Shown here: piece after piece, positions 15,230 through 21,786 of the stretch | How positions within the stretch are numbered: position 1 is the stretch's first letter | How the letters are laid out: every line of letters begins with the position of its first letter | Assembly: GCA_023665245.1 (NCBI GenBank) | Contig: JAMPEH010000029.1 | Span: 1 to 21,807 of the forward strand | DNA: 21,807 nucleotides | Direction of reading: 5' to 3' | Source: Muribaculaceae bacterium | Lineage (GTDB): Bacteria > Pseudomonadota > Alphaproteobacteria > Rs-D84 | Program-made: the position numbers and the translations under genes | The notes under the pieces: model-generated | The model's input: the letters and a program-made list of their open reading frames with translations, nothing else | What the model was told of the DNA's origin: nothing | Database searches by the model: none

Positions 15230-16293
15230 AAAAAACGATTATTGCCATAATTTTATTCATCATATTTATTGTATTGCTTTGTGTTACATATTTTACACTT
15301 AGTATTGATGCGTATATCAGTGAAACAGTGTTTTTTGAAGTAATAACAGCTGTAACGGCTATTTTTGGCGTAATAAGCATATTGGTTCAAAGTCAAGAAA
15401 ATCATGATTTGCGTGAATCGCAATTTATTGTCAATCTTAATAAAGACTATATCAGCAATGGAGAATACCAGTTTTTATTAGATTCCCTTGAAAAAGTTAA
15501 GGCGGGAGAGAGTTTTTCAGCGGACAAATTTGATTTGATTTCAAATTATTTTGATTTCTTTGAGCCTATATATTTACTTATAAGGAAAAAAGTCATTGAC
15601 ATTGAAACAATTGATGATTTGTTTGCTTTTAGATTTTTTTCGGTAGCAAATAATAAAGAAGTGCAACGGCAAGTAATATGTCCGTATATTGCTTTTTATA
15701 AAAATATTATAGCTTTGCATTATTTGTGGAAAGATTATCGAACAAAACATCATAAAAGCATTCCTTTTTCAGAAACTGATTTGCAATTGATAGATGGATA
15801 TGGTGATTTGTGTGACCATTCTGTTAAGAAATGTGAACGAAAATCTGAAAATAATGCTATTGTTGTTAGAGATGCAACAATTGATGATTTTGTTGCGATA
15901 GACAATCTATACCAGATTTTGCTTCCTGAAATTAAAACTGATGTTGACACATATAAGAGTTCATTGCAAAAGATTAATAATGAACCGTTTAACAAACTTC
16001 TTGTTGCAACGCTACATGAAAAAGTAATTGGAACAGTTCAATGCACTATTTGTAACTCGGCGGCATTTCAAGGCAGACCTCACATGGTCATTGATTATTT
16101 CATTGTCAATGCTAAATTCCGCAGAACAGGTGTTGGGACTGTATTGTTCAATGAAGTTTTGAATTATGCGAAGTTGCATAATGTAAAATCAATAGTTTTA
16201 GTTTCATCTAAGATGCGAAAACCAGCACATAAATTTTACAAAAAATTAAAGTTTAATGATAAAGTAAAAGGTTTTAGATTGGATTTGCTATGA
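15226..16293 (+). CDS. Membrane-anchored GNAT acetyltransferase fusion
   Basis: A 355-residue fusion. Residues ~4-26 (IIAIILFIIFIVLLCVTYFT) and ~37-55 (FEVITAVTAIFGVISILVQS) are membrane helices. Residues ~60-195 are an all-helical cytoplasmic region resembling the DUF4760-type domains of some phage-exclusion-related membrane proteins (loose likeness only). Residues ~205-355 are a GNAT domain: IVVRDATIDDFVAIDNLY at its start, VIGTVQ, and the acetyl-CoA loop FRRTGVGTVLF (R-x-x-G-x-G), ending with AHKFYKKLKF. It would transfer an acetyl group at the inner face of the membrane; the acceptor is unknown. The start overlaps the previous stop by four bases, and its own stop overlaps the next start the same way, so translation is coupled. 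Confidence 0.82.
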   Translation: MKKTIIAIILFIIFIVLLCVTYFTLSIDAYISETVFFEVITAVTAIFGVISILVQSQENHDLRESQFIVNLNKDYISNGEYQFLLDSLEKVKAGESFSADKFDLISNYFDFFEPIYLLIRKKVIDIETIDDLFAFRFFSVANNKEVQRQVICPYIAFYKNIIALHYLWKDYRTKHHKSIPFSETDLQLIDGYGDLCDHSVKKCERKSENNAIVVRDATIDDFVAIDNLYQILLPEIKTDVDTYKSSLQKINNEPFNKLLVATLHEKVIGTVQCTICNSAAFQGRPHMVIDYFIVNAKFRRTGVGTVLFNEVLNYAKLHNVKSIVLVSSKMRKPAHKFYKKLKFNDKVKGFRLDLL

Positions 16294-17510
16294 AAAAATC
16301 GGTTGCAATTATCGGTGCTGGACTTGCTGGTTGTGAAGCGGCACTATGGCTTTTGGAGAATGGTTTTAAAGTAACTATTTACGATGCTAAACCAAATAAA
16401 TTAGCGGCATATAAGCTGAACACTTTTGCGGAATTAGTGTGCAACAACTCATTGGGCGGTAAATCAAAAACGACTCCCTTGGGGTTGTTACTCTGTGAGC
16501 TAAATTTGTGTGGAAGCAAATTGATTAAGGTTGCTCATGATTGCCAAGTTTTAGATCCCACTTTTATAGCCGTGGACAAAGAAGCTTTTTCAAAGAAAGT
16601 AACAGAGGCACTAATTAAAAATGGTGTAAAAATAGTATCTGAATTGGTAGATAAATTACCCGAAGCGGAAAATCTTATAATTGCCACTGGACCTTTAACA
16701 AGTGAAAAATTAATTGAAGATATATCGTTGAGATATGGAATTAAGGCATATCATTTTTCAGATGCAAGCAGTTCAATTGTCGATATTACTTCCATTGATT
16801 TGAATGATAAACAAATACATAAGATTTCAGATGATTTATATGTTGTAGAGATTCCGGAGAATATATTTAAGAATTTTCATACATCTTTGTTAGGCAGTAA
16901 AAATAGTTTGAGTTGTGTAGATAGCGATATATGTTTTGATAAGTGTCAAACCATAGAGAACTTGGCAAAGCAAGGTATTGAAACACTTATACAAACAAGA
17001 TTTCATTATGAAACATATTCTTCGCCGTGCTTGCTTCTTAGAAGAGAGAATGCAATGCGTAATGGTTTTATTATGGTTGGTTGCATGACTACATTAAGGC
17101 ATCAACAGCAAAAGGAAATATATTCTATCTTACCTGGTTTTAGCAATTGCAATATTATAAAATATGGTAGAATTCATCGTAATACCTTTTTTAACTCCCC
17201 ACAATTTTTAAATAATTTTTATCAAATACAAAATACAAATACATTTGTTGTTGGACAGATTTCAGGAGTCGATGGTTATGCGCCAGCAATATCAAGTGGT
17301 ATGGTGGCAGCATTGAGAATTATTTGTGGCGATGCATTCAAACCGTTTTCAAAAAAAACTATGATAGGAGGATTAGCGAATTATGTGTCTAATCCGCATG
17401 TAGTGGATTTTCAGCCTATGTGTGCATCGTTCTCTTTGCTTGATGAAACTCATGATGATACAACACTTTCCAATTTGAAGAAATATATAGAATCATTAAA
17501 TTTACAATAA
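16290..17510 (+). CDS. TrmFO-like FAD/folate-dependent methyltransferase paralogue
   Basis: A 406-residue relative of TrmFO, which methylates U54 of tRNA with methylene-tetrahydrofolate and FAD. The FAD-binding IIGAGLAGCEAA (7-18) and FAELVCNNSL with Cys51 (the Cys53 of B. subtilis TrmFO) are kept, as is Cys217 in FDKCQTIE (its Cys226). AFSKKVT, YGRIHRNTFFNSP and GQISGVDGYAPAISSGMVA also match. It is ~30 residues shorter than usual: the GPMKPVGL block after the second cysteine is replaced by a short TRFHYETYSS. So the chemistry looks possible while the substrate or folate site has changed. Being last in an AT-rich accessory operon with two radical SAM enzymes, it is probably not the housekeeping tRNA enzyme. 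Its start overlaps the GNAT gene by four bases. Confidence 0.85.
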   Translation: MKKSVAIIGAGLAGCEAALWLLENGFKVTIYDAKPNKLAAYKLNTFAELVCNNSLGGKSKTTPLGLLLCELNLCGSKLIKVAHDCQVLDPTFIAVDKEAFSKKVTEALIKNGVKIVSELVDKLPEAENLIIATGPLTSEKLIEDISLRYGIKAYHFSDASSSIVDITSIDLNDKQIHKISDDLYVVEIPENIFKNFHTSLLGSKNSLSCVDSDICFDKCQTIENLAKQGIETLIQTRFHYETYSSPCLLLRRENAMRNGFIMVGCMTTLRHQQQKEIYSILPGFSNCNIIKYGRIHRNTFFNSPQFLNNFYQIQNTNTFVVGQISGVDGYAPAISSGMVAALRIICGDAFKPFSKKTMIGGLANYVSNPHVVDFQPMCASFSLLDETHDDTTLSNLKKYIESLNLQ

Positions 17511-17529
17511 GTTAACTTTATAGATAATA

Positions 17530-17565
17530 TTGCAAAAAGAGTAGCGTCGGCTACTCTTTTTGCAA
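17530..17565 (+). terminator. Strong terminator after the six-gene operon
   Basis: TTGCAAAAAGAGTAGC and GCTACTCTTTTTGCAA form a perfect 16-base-pair stem around the loop GTCG, with A-rich and T-rich arms, so it can end transcription on both strands. Confidence 0.88.
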
Positions 17566-17630
17566 ATAATAAATAAAGCATCAATAATAGAGTAAGGCGG
17601 ATGACTGTGTCCGTTTTGGGACATGTCGGC

Positions 17631-17659
17631 TTGATTTTTGACTTTAAATCGTGTATAAT
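17631..17659 (+). promoter_or_regulatory. Promoter of the polymerase gene, probably leaderless
   Basis: TTGATT (17631-17636) and TATAAT (17654-17659) are 17 bases apart. The ATG at 17667 lies seven bases after the -10, where transcription should begin, so the mRNA would have no leader. No ribosome binding site precedes this ATG. Confidence 0.65.
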
Positions 17660-17666
17660 ATTTTAC

Positions 17667-18332
17667 ATGAACAAAGGCTATCGAATAATCTCCGTCGAGG
17701 CGGCGGATATATACAAACACGAACAAGAGAATTGCGTCGAAGTCGGGTATAAACTACCCGAAATGAAAAGCGACGCCTATTTTGGGTTATTCAAGAACAA
17801 TTTAGATTATTCGTTGGATAGCATAGAGCTTGAAAAGGCATACTCAAGGATTTGCCGTAAAAAGTTCTCTTTCGTGGACGAACATAACAATAGCTATACT
17901 CTTGCCGTTATAAACGTAAAATTCAATTATACATATAAGTTAGACGGCAATAAGCCCATAAACGTAAAAACATTGCGAGAATATTTCTATTCTAACGGTT
18001 TTAACGTAAACGATATTCACTATGTCAGATATAAGCGTAGCGCCGGCAGTTCCCGCGAAGGCACTTGCCTATTCATAGATAAGCGGCTGTATAAGTACAT
18101 GACAAAATGGAGCGAATGCGGATTAAAAGCGCAATCCGATCTTGCTTCGTGGGAATCGTATAGAGCCTTGTCGCTTTCTTCCATTAAAGGCACGATAGAT
18201 ATTCCGCTCGACGGAATACTATTTGTGCCGGATTATAAAAGCACGTTTTTGGACGAAGTCGTTTCCGTTGAAATGCAGGACGGAAAGCTAAAAGCAAAAC
18301 AGAAGCAAACGCAAATAACTAACGATATTTAG
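17667..18332 (+). CDS. YonO/QDE-1-like RNA polymerase, N-terminal part (ends at in-frame TAG)
   Basis: The first 221 codons of a single-chain polymerase of the double-psi beta-barrel superfamily that includes phage SPbeta YonO and eukaryotic RNA-dependent RNA polymerases. KRSAGSSREGTCLFI (about 122-137) resembles the S.SQLR..G.W block of that superfamily, and LSLSSIKGTIDIPLDGILFV leads into the core. The frame is stopped by TAG at 18330, but the same frame continues after it without shift for 630 codons (20 to the next ATG at 18390, then the second part), reading DGESLLDESLF, a block that belongs to the same domain. So this and the following CDS are one gene. ATG 17667 is chosen because the promoter lies directly before it; the upstream ATG 17601 would include the promoter. 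Confidence 0.75.
   Translation: MNKGYRIISVEAADIYKHEQENCVEVGYKLPEMKSDAYFGLFKNNLDYSLDSIELEKAYSRICRKKFSFVDEHNNSYTLAVINVKFNYTYKLDGNKPINVKTLREYFYSNGFNVNDIHYVRYKRSAGSSREGTCLFIDKRLYKYMTKWSECGLKAQSDLASWESYRALSLSSIKGTIDIPLDGILFVPDYKSTFLDEVVSVEMQDGKLKAKQKQTQITNDI
18330..18332 (+). other. In-frame TAG splitting the polymerase gene
   Basis: TAG is codon 222 counted from 17667. Reading continues in frame from it to the TGA at 20220. The residues after it (DGESLL) lie where RdRP-type polymerases have a conserved F/T-DG, so the stop falls inside a conserved domain. It may be a nonsense mutation, an assembly error, programmed readthrough or a reassigned codon. Confidence 0.8.
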
Positions 18333-18389
18333 GACGGAGAAAGTCTTTTAGACGAGAGTTTATTCTGCGGTGAATATACGGACAAGCAT

Positions 18390-20222
18390 ATGCTATTACT
18401 TCGCAACAAGTTTTTCAAATCTTGCGTTTTTAAGACGAAGCTGCAAAAGTGGATTCAAGACAAAAATATCACGATTGCAGACTTAAAGGCGCGCGGCTTT
18501 GTTACGCTTGCGACGGATATAAGTCAAATCGTAATGGTGACAACGCCCAATAGTTTGAAATATCTCAAATTCACAAACGGATTTACCGAGAACAATATTC
18601 GCAAGTGGGCAGATAATGTCAATTTCACTTTCGGCGTGGTTAAATGGGATAAACGAACAAGATATTTCGGTGGTAGATTGGTACAGAGTAGCTATCAATT
18701 ATTGAATACTTTGGGACTCAGTGAAAACCAAGCGAAACAACTGTTACAACCGAGCATAGACTATATATCTCTTATCCGCAAAGATGTAGACTTTATGCAC
18801 TATCATTTCACAAACGCATTTGCGCGAGAAAAGAGCGGAGATACGGAAGAACGCCCCGATGGACTTGCCGAACGTGCCGACGTTATTTTTACTCTGATGC
18901 ATAAGTGTCCGCATTTCGACGAAACGGAATTATATGCTAACTTCCGCAACGACGTAGTCAAAGGCTTAAAAGAAAGATTAAAGCGCGGACATATTCTATT
19001 GAACGGCACAAATGCTACGCTTTTTGGCAACGGTCCCGAACTATTGAAATATATCGCCGGAGGAGAGGTTGTTTCCGAATTAAAACAAGGACAAATTCGG
19101 TGTGGTCGGTTTCCACACGGTGCAAAACTGCTCTGCGCTCGCTCTCCGCACATAACTATGGGCAATCTCTACCTTGTGGAAAACAATCTCGATTGTAGCA
19201 TTTGGAATTATTTTGACTTGGGCGAAAACATAGTCTGCGTGAATGCCATAAATGAGAACATACAACAACGGCTGAACGGATGCGACTATGATTCGGATAC
19301 AATGCTCGTAACCGACGACGCGCTCTTAATAGAAGCGGCGAAAAAGTATAAAGACTTATTCAAAGTTCCCGTATGCAGTATAGCGGCTACGAATGTGGCA
19401 AACAACACGCTATCCGTCCTCGACCACAATACAAGCGAAAATAAGATCGGCGAAATCGTCAATCTATCGCAAAAGCTGAACAGCCTTATTTGGGATAAAA
19501 TACATAACGGCGCAAGCTCGGCAGATATACTTTCTATCTATGAAGATGTTTGTAAGCTCGCTGTTCTTTCTGGGTTGGAAATAGATAAAGCGAAACGCTC
19601 TTTTGAAAATGTAAACATCGGAAAAGAACTTAACGCGCTTCGCAAGAAGTATGACAAACCATCGCCTAAGTTCTTTGCCGAAATCGATGAAAACGCGAAG
19701 GGCAAGCAGTATGATTTTTATAATACGGCTATGGACTACATATACAAACTTATAAGCAAAGTAAAATTCCGTAGCGGTAGAGAGCAATTCAATTTGTATC
19801 TTCCTATTTCTTTAGCTTTGAATTATAACATAGCTTCAGGCAATGCGACGGAATACAGACACAAGGACAAAATCGTTGAGATCATCGACGAGTATAAAGC
19901 AAGGATTAACCGACTGTATATGGCGCTTCGCACCGCGACCGAAAAGGAACGTGACGTCATCTACGACAGAATATCCGACATGAAAGCCGAGCGCGACAAA
20001 AAAGTTTCAAAGTGGCTGACTAATGAAAACGTACTCGTCTTAGTCTTACGTCATTACGAAAAGAATAGCGCGTCGGATTGGCGCATTTATGCGGCGCTCA
20101 TAAATCACCCCATATTTTTAGAACTTATTAACGACACCTATGATAGATTTATTATAAAGGTGATGGAAGATCCCGACGGCGAGTATTCTCTATACGGTCA
20201 AAAATTTGCAAAAAAGTTCTGA
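18390..20222 (+). CDS. YonO/QDE-1-like RNA polymerase, catalytic part
   Basis: The 610-residue remainder of the polymerase. Coding-like sequence begins right after the TAG at 18332; ATG 18390 is only the next possible start and has no ribosome binding site. MLLLRNKFFKSCVFKT at the start, GQIRCGRFPHGAKLLCARSP then HITMGNLYLV, and GCDYDSDTMLVTDDALL are the main blocks. The three aspartates of DYDSD (299, 301 and 303 from this ATG) correspond to the DxDGD metal-binding motif of RdRP/YonO and RNAP beta-prime; the usual glycine is serine here. The C-terminal ~250 residues are helical and lysine-rich, perhaps for nucleic-acid contact. YonO transcribes phage late genes from DNA; relatives are known from mobile elements. 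The template type here is open. The gene stands alone, followed by a hairpin region and terminator. Confidence 0.82.
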   Translation: MLLLRNKFFKSCVFKTKLQKWIQDKNITIADLKARGFVTLATDISQIVMVTTPNSLKYLKFTNGFTENNIRKWADNVNFTFGVVKWDKRTRYFGGRLVQSSYQLLNTLGLSENQAKQLLQPSIDYISLIRKDVDFMHYHFTNAFAREKSGDTEERPDGLAERADVIFTLMHKCPHFDETELYANFRNDVVKGLKERLKRGHILLNGTNATLFGNGPELLKYIAGGEVVSELKQGQIRCGRFPHGAKLLCARSPHITMGNLYLVENNLDCSIWNYFDLGENIVCVNAINENIQQRLNGCDYDSDTMLVTDDALLIEAAKKYKDLFKVPVCSIAATNVANNTLSVLDHNTSENKIGEIVNLSQKLNSLIWDKIHNGASSADILSIYEDVCKLAVLSGLEIDKAKRSFENVNIGKELNALRKKYDKPSPKFFAEIDENAKGKQYDFYNTAMDYIYKLISKVKFRSGREQFNLYLPISLALNYNIASGNATEYRHKDKIVEIIDEYKARINRLYMALRTATEKERDVIYDRISDMKAERDKKVSKWLTNENVLVLVLRHYEKNSASDWRIYAALINHPIFLELINDTYDRFIIKVMEDPDGEYSLYGQKFAKKF

Positions 20223-20273
20223 AAAATGAGAATGAACTATTTTGAATGTGGTAGGATTTGCGGCAACAACAAT

Positions 20274-20327
20274 CCCAATCCCCCTGAAATAGCCCGATTT
20301 TAGCTCAAAAACAGGGATTTTATTGGG
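20274..20327. repeat. Interrupted inverted repeat after the polymerase gene
   Basis: CCCAAT (20274) pairs with ATTGGG (20322) and CCCTG (20282) with CAGGG (20312), around an AT-rich loop. There is no T-run after it on the plus strand, so it is more likely a protein or replication site, or an RNA structure, than a terminator. Confidence 0.45.
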
Positions 20328-20384
20328 AAAAACAGCGGCAATTTTAGACAACTGAAAAATCCTCTAATCGGCGTAGTAGGACGC

Positions 20385-20396
20385 GCTTGGACAAAG
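20385..20396 (+). repeat. Direct repeat GCTTGGACAAAG, copy 1
   Basis: Identical to 20443-20454. Each copy is the heart of a small hairpin with the loop GGACA (arms CGCTT/AAGTG here, TTGCTT/AAGCAA at copy 2). Confidence 0.6.
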
Positions 20397-20407
20397 TGCG
20401 AAATGCG

Positions 20408-20437
20408 GCTCGACTGTGGACAACGGTCGGGCTTTTT
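20408..20437 (+). terminator. Intrinsic terminator between the polymerase and the coiled-coil gene
   Basis: GCTCGAC (20408-20414) and GTCGGGC (20426-20432) pair over seven positions with one G-U, followed by TTTTT. The loop reads TGTGGACAACG, a third GGACAA between the two direct repeats. Confidence 0.7.
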
Positions 20438-20442
20438 CTATT

Positions 20443-20454
20443 GCTTGGACAAAG
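20443..20454 (+). repeat. Direct repeat GCTTGGACAAAG, copy 2
   Basis: Second identical copy, within the hairpin TTGCTT-GGACA-AAGCAA, 20 bases before the GGAGG at 20475. Apart from these repeats, hairpins and the terminator, the 20223-20533 gap shows no gene. Confidence 0.6.
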
Positions 20455-20533
20455 CAATTAAAAATAATTTGAAAGGAGGAACAAAAGCAAAACACAAAAA
20501 TAAAAGGCGCAGCCGAAGCCTTAAAAAGTCGGC

Positions 20534-21034
20534 TTGACTGTATCGAACGAGAAATGCAACAAATTAGTTTCGCAGCAGAATGCGCTAATAGAGGAACTGA
20601 CGCAGCAAGTGAGCAGCGTAAAATGGAACGTCGTCGGCTTAGAGAAAGACTTAAGCGAGAGCAACGAGAAAATGCTGAAAGACTTGCAGCGCAGCAACAG
20701 CAATCTTCTGGACAATCTGAAAACGACGATTCATCGGATAACGGAAGTAGCGACGCAGATACAAGCCGAAATAAGTATAGCTACGGCAAGGGCGACTGAC
20801 GAAGCGAGTGCGCTATTCAATAAGAGGATAAACGAAGCGGCTGACAAAGCTATAACTAAAATAGACGAGCAAGCGGACGAAATCTCAAAGAAGGTCAAAG
20901 CCGCAAGTAAGGAAATAGACCAAGCAAAAGACGATATTCACTTCGAGCGCGGCTTCCGTAAATTCTTCTTTTGGGCTACGCCGGTAATTCTCTTTGCGCA
21001 GACGATTATAACTGCAATCGCGCTGTTTGCGTGA
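20534..21034 (+). CDS. Coiled-coil protein with C-terminal membrane anchor
   Basis: A 166-residue protein made of long heptad-type helices (KLVSQQNALIEELTQQVSSV, LEKDLSESNEKMLKDLQRSN, later EAADKAITKIDEQADEISKK) and a C-terminal hydrophobic helix (FFFWATPVILFAQTIITAIA). Such proteins are common near mobilisation genes of conjugative or mobilisable elements; I see no enzyme motif. The start is doubtful: the assigned TTG 20534 has no ribosome binding site, while a good AAAGGAGG lies at 20472-20479. Eight bases after that, another frame opens coding-like (KGAAEALKSRLDCIERE) but with CAA where a start codon is expected. A one-base shift near 20550 joined to a lost start would explain this, so the gene may be 5'-damaged. 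Confidence 0.6.
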   Translation: MTVSNEKCNKLVSQQNALIEELTQQVSSVKWNVVGLEKDLSESNEKMLKDLQRSNSNLLDNLKTTIHRITEVATQIQAEISIATARATDEASALFNKRINEAADKAITKIDEQADEISKKVKAASKEIDQAKDDIHFERGFRKFFFWATPVILFAQTIITAIALFA

Positions 21035-21055
21035 AAGAACGATAGTAGCAAATAA

Positions 21056-21124
21056 ATAATCGTATTAACATTCATTAAAACGCTTGACAAGCAACGGTGG
21101 GATGAGTATAATCGTATTAACATT
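21056..21124 (+). promoter_or_regulatory. TnpV promoter with two 17-base direct repeats
   Basis: TTGACA (21084-21089) and TATAAT (21107-21112) are 17 bases apart, a perfect consensus promoter. ATAATCGTATTAACATT occurs twice, at 21056-21072 and 21108-21124; the second copy overlaps the -10 and the likely start site. The pair looks like an operator for a repressor not seen in the window. Confidence 0.8.
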
Positions 21125-21142
21125 TTAATTGGAGGTGTTGGT

Positions 21143-21511
21143 ATGATTTCAGACAAAGAGTTATTGGCGAAAGCCGAAACGGACGAAGGCTTGACTGTGG
21201 ACGAGATTAAAAGGTACAGGCAGCTTGTAAAGCCGCAGAAGCATGTTTACGGCAAGTATGGTACGCTTAAAAAGTTATACTTGCAAGACAAGGGCATAGA
21301 TTGGACAATAGCAAATCTTACCGAATATCTGCACGGCGTAGATAAACAAGCAGAGGATATGTACAATGTTCTTTATGAAAAACTTTCTCAAAATCCGCTG
21401 TACAAACGGACTGGGGATTTTATGGAAGATTATAAAAGACTGACCGCATTACAACACGCTATCGAAGAAGAAATGCTTCACGAACTTATCTACACGGAGG
21501 AAGCAGTATGA
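21143..21511 (+). CDS. TnpV-like transposon-encoded protein
   Basis: A 122-residue protein with the TnpV pattern: VYGKYGTLKKLYLQDK, then NLTEYLHGVDKQAEDMYNVL, and a C-terminal EEEMLHELIYTE. TnpV proteins accompany Clostridia conjugative and mobilisable transposons; their biochemical role is not established. GGAGG lies seven bases before ATG 21143, and the promoter upstream is perfect consensus. The stop overlaps the next gene by ATGA. It marks this part of the window as mobile-element DNA. Confidence 0.75.
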   Translation: MISDKELLAKAETDEGLTVDEIKRYRQLVKPQKHVYGKYGTLKKLYLQDKGIDWTIANLTEYLHGVDKQAEDMYNVLYEKLSQNPLYKRTGDFMEDYKRLTALQHAIEEEMLHELIYTEEAV

Positions 21512-21714
21512 AAACGCCTAAATCGGAAATAGACAAGCGTTATGAAGAAAAACACAAGGACGAGCGCAAGACGGCACACGCCGTTTGGGGTACGTCTATG
21601 AACCGCGAGGACTTTGAGGAACTGAACAAGTTCCTCAAAGACAATCGCATAACAAAAGTCCAGCTCATCTATACGGGTTGGGCAACATTAAAAGAACAAT
21701 ACAAAAAGACTTAA
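21508..21714 (+). CDS. Small charged protein, unknown
   Basis: A 68-residue charged protein (KSEIDKRYEEKHKDERKTAH at the start, then NREDFEELNKFLKDNRITKV and QLIYTGWATLKEQYKKT). The second half looks like helix-strand-helix and recalls small accessory or DNA-binding proteins of mobile elements, but I recognise no family. Its ATG overlaps the TnpV stop by four bases, so it is translated with TnpV. Confidence 0.65.
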   Translation: MKTPKSEIDKRYEEKHKDERKTAHAVWGTSMNREDFEELNKFLKDNRITKVQLIYTGWATLKEQYKKT

Positions 21715-21727
21715 AATTTTATCGAAT

Positions 21728-21786
21728 AAGGAGGAAACGCGCTGGAAAGAGAACATAGTATTCAAAGCTATAAGGACGCGGAATAA
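21728..21786 (+). other. Ribosome binding site followed by a 14-codon frame with CTG start
   Basis: AAGGAGG (21728-21734) is followed at seven bases by CTG 21742, which would open LEREHSIQSYKDAE before TAA at 21784. CGGAATAATTCCG at 21779-21791 is a palindrome over the stop, and GGACG/CGTCC (21774/21799) enclose it. It could be a leader peptide with a hairpin, or a broken gene start; the window ends too soon to tell. Confidence 0.3.

Noticed and set aside
11111..17565. RiPP biosynthetic cluster
   Set aside because: A SPASM-like radical SAM suggested it, but no precursor peptide, transporter or peptidase gene is present, and the TrmFO paralogue and degenerate SDR are not typical.
17601..17666. 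Upstream ATG for the polymerase
   Set aside because: The extra codons contain the -35 and -10 elements, so they would not be transcribed from that promoter.
20340..20460. Suppressor tRNA gene near the polymerase
   Set aside because: The hairpins do not form a cloverleaf with a TTCGA arm and end; one of them is a terminator. I found no tRNA in the window.
20554..20799. 81-codon frame MQQISFAAECANRG... overlapping the coiled-coil gene
   Set aside because: After the first ~15 residues the composition becomes that of an out-of-frame reading (runs of Q, S, R, D), while the overlapping frame keeps heptads and a membrane helix. The part upstream of it may be a remnant start of the real gene and is discussed there.
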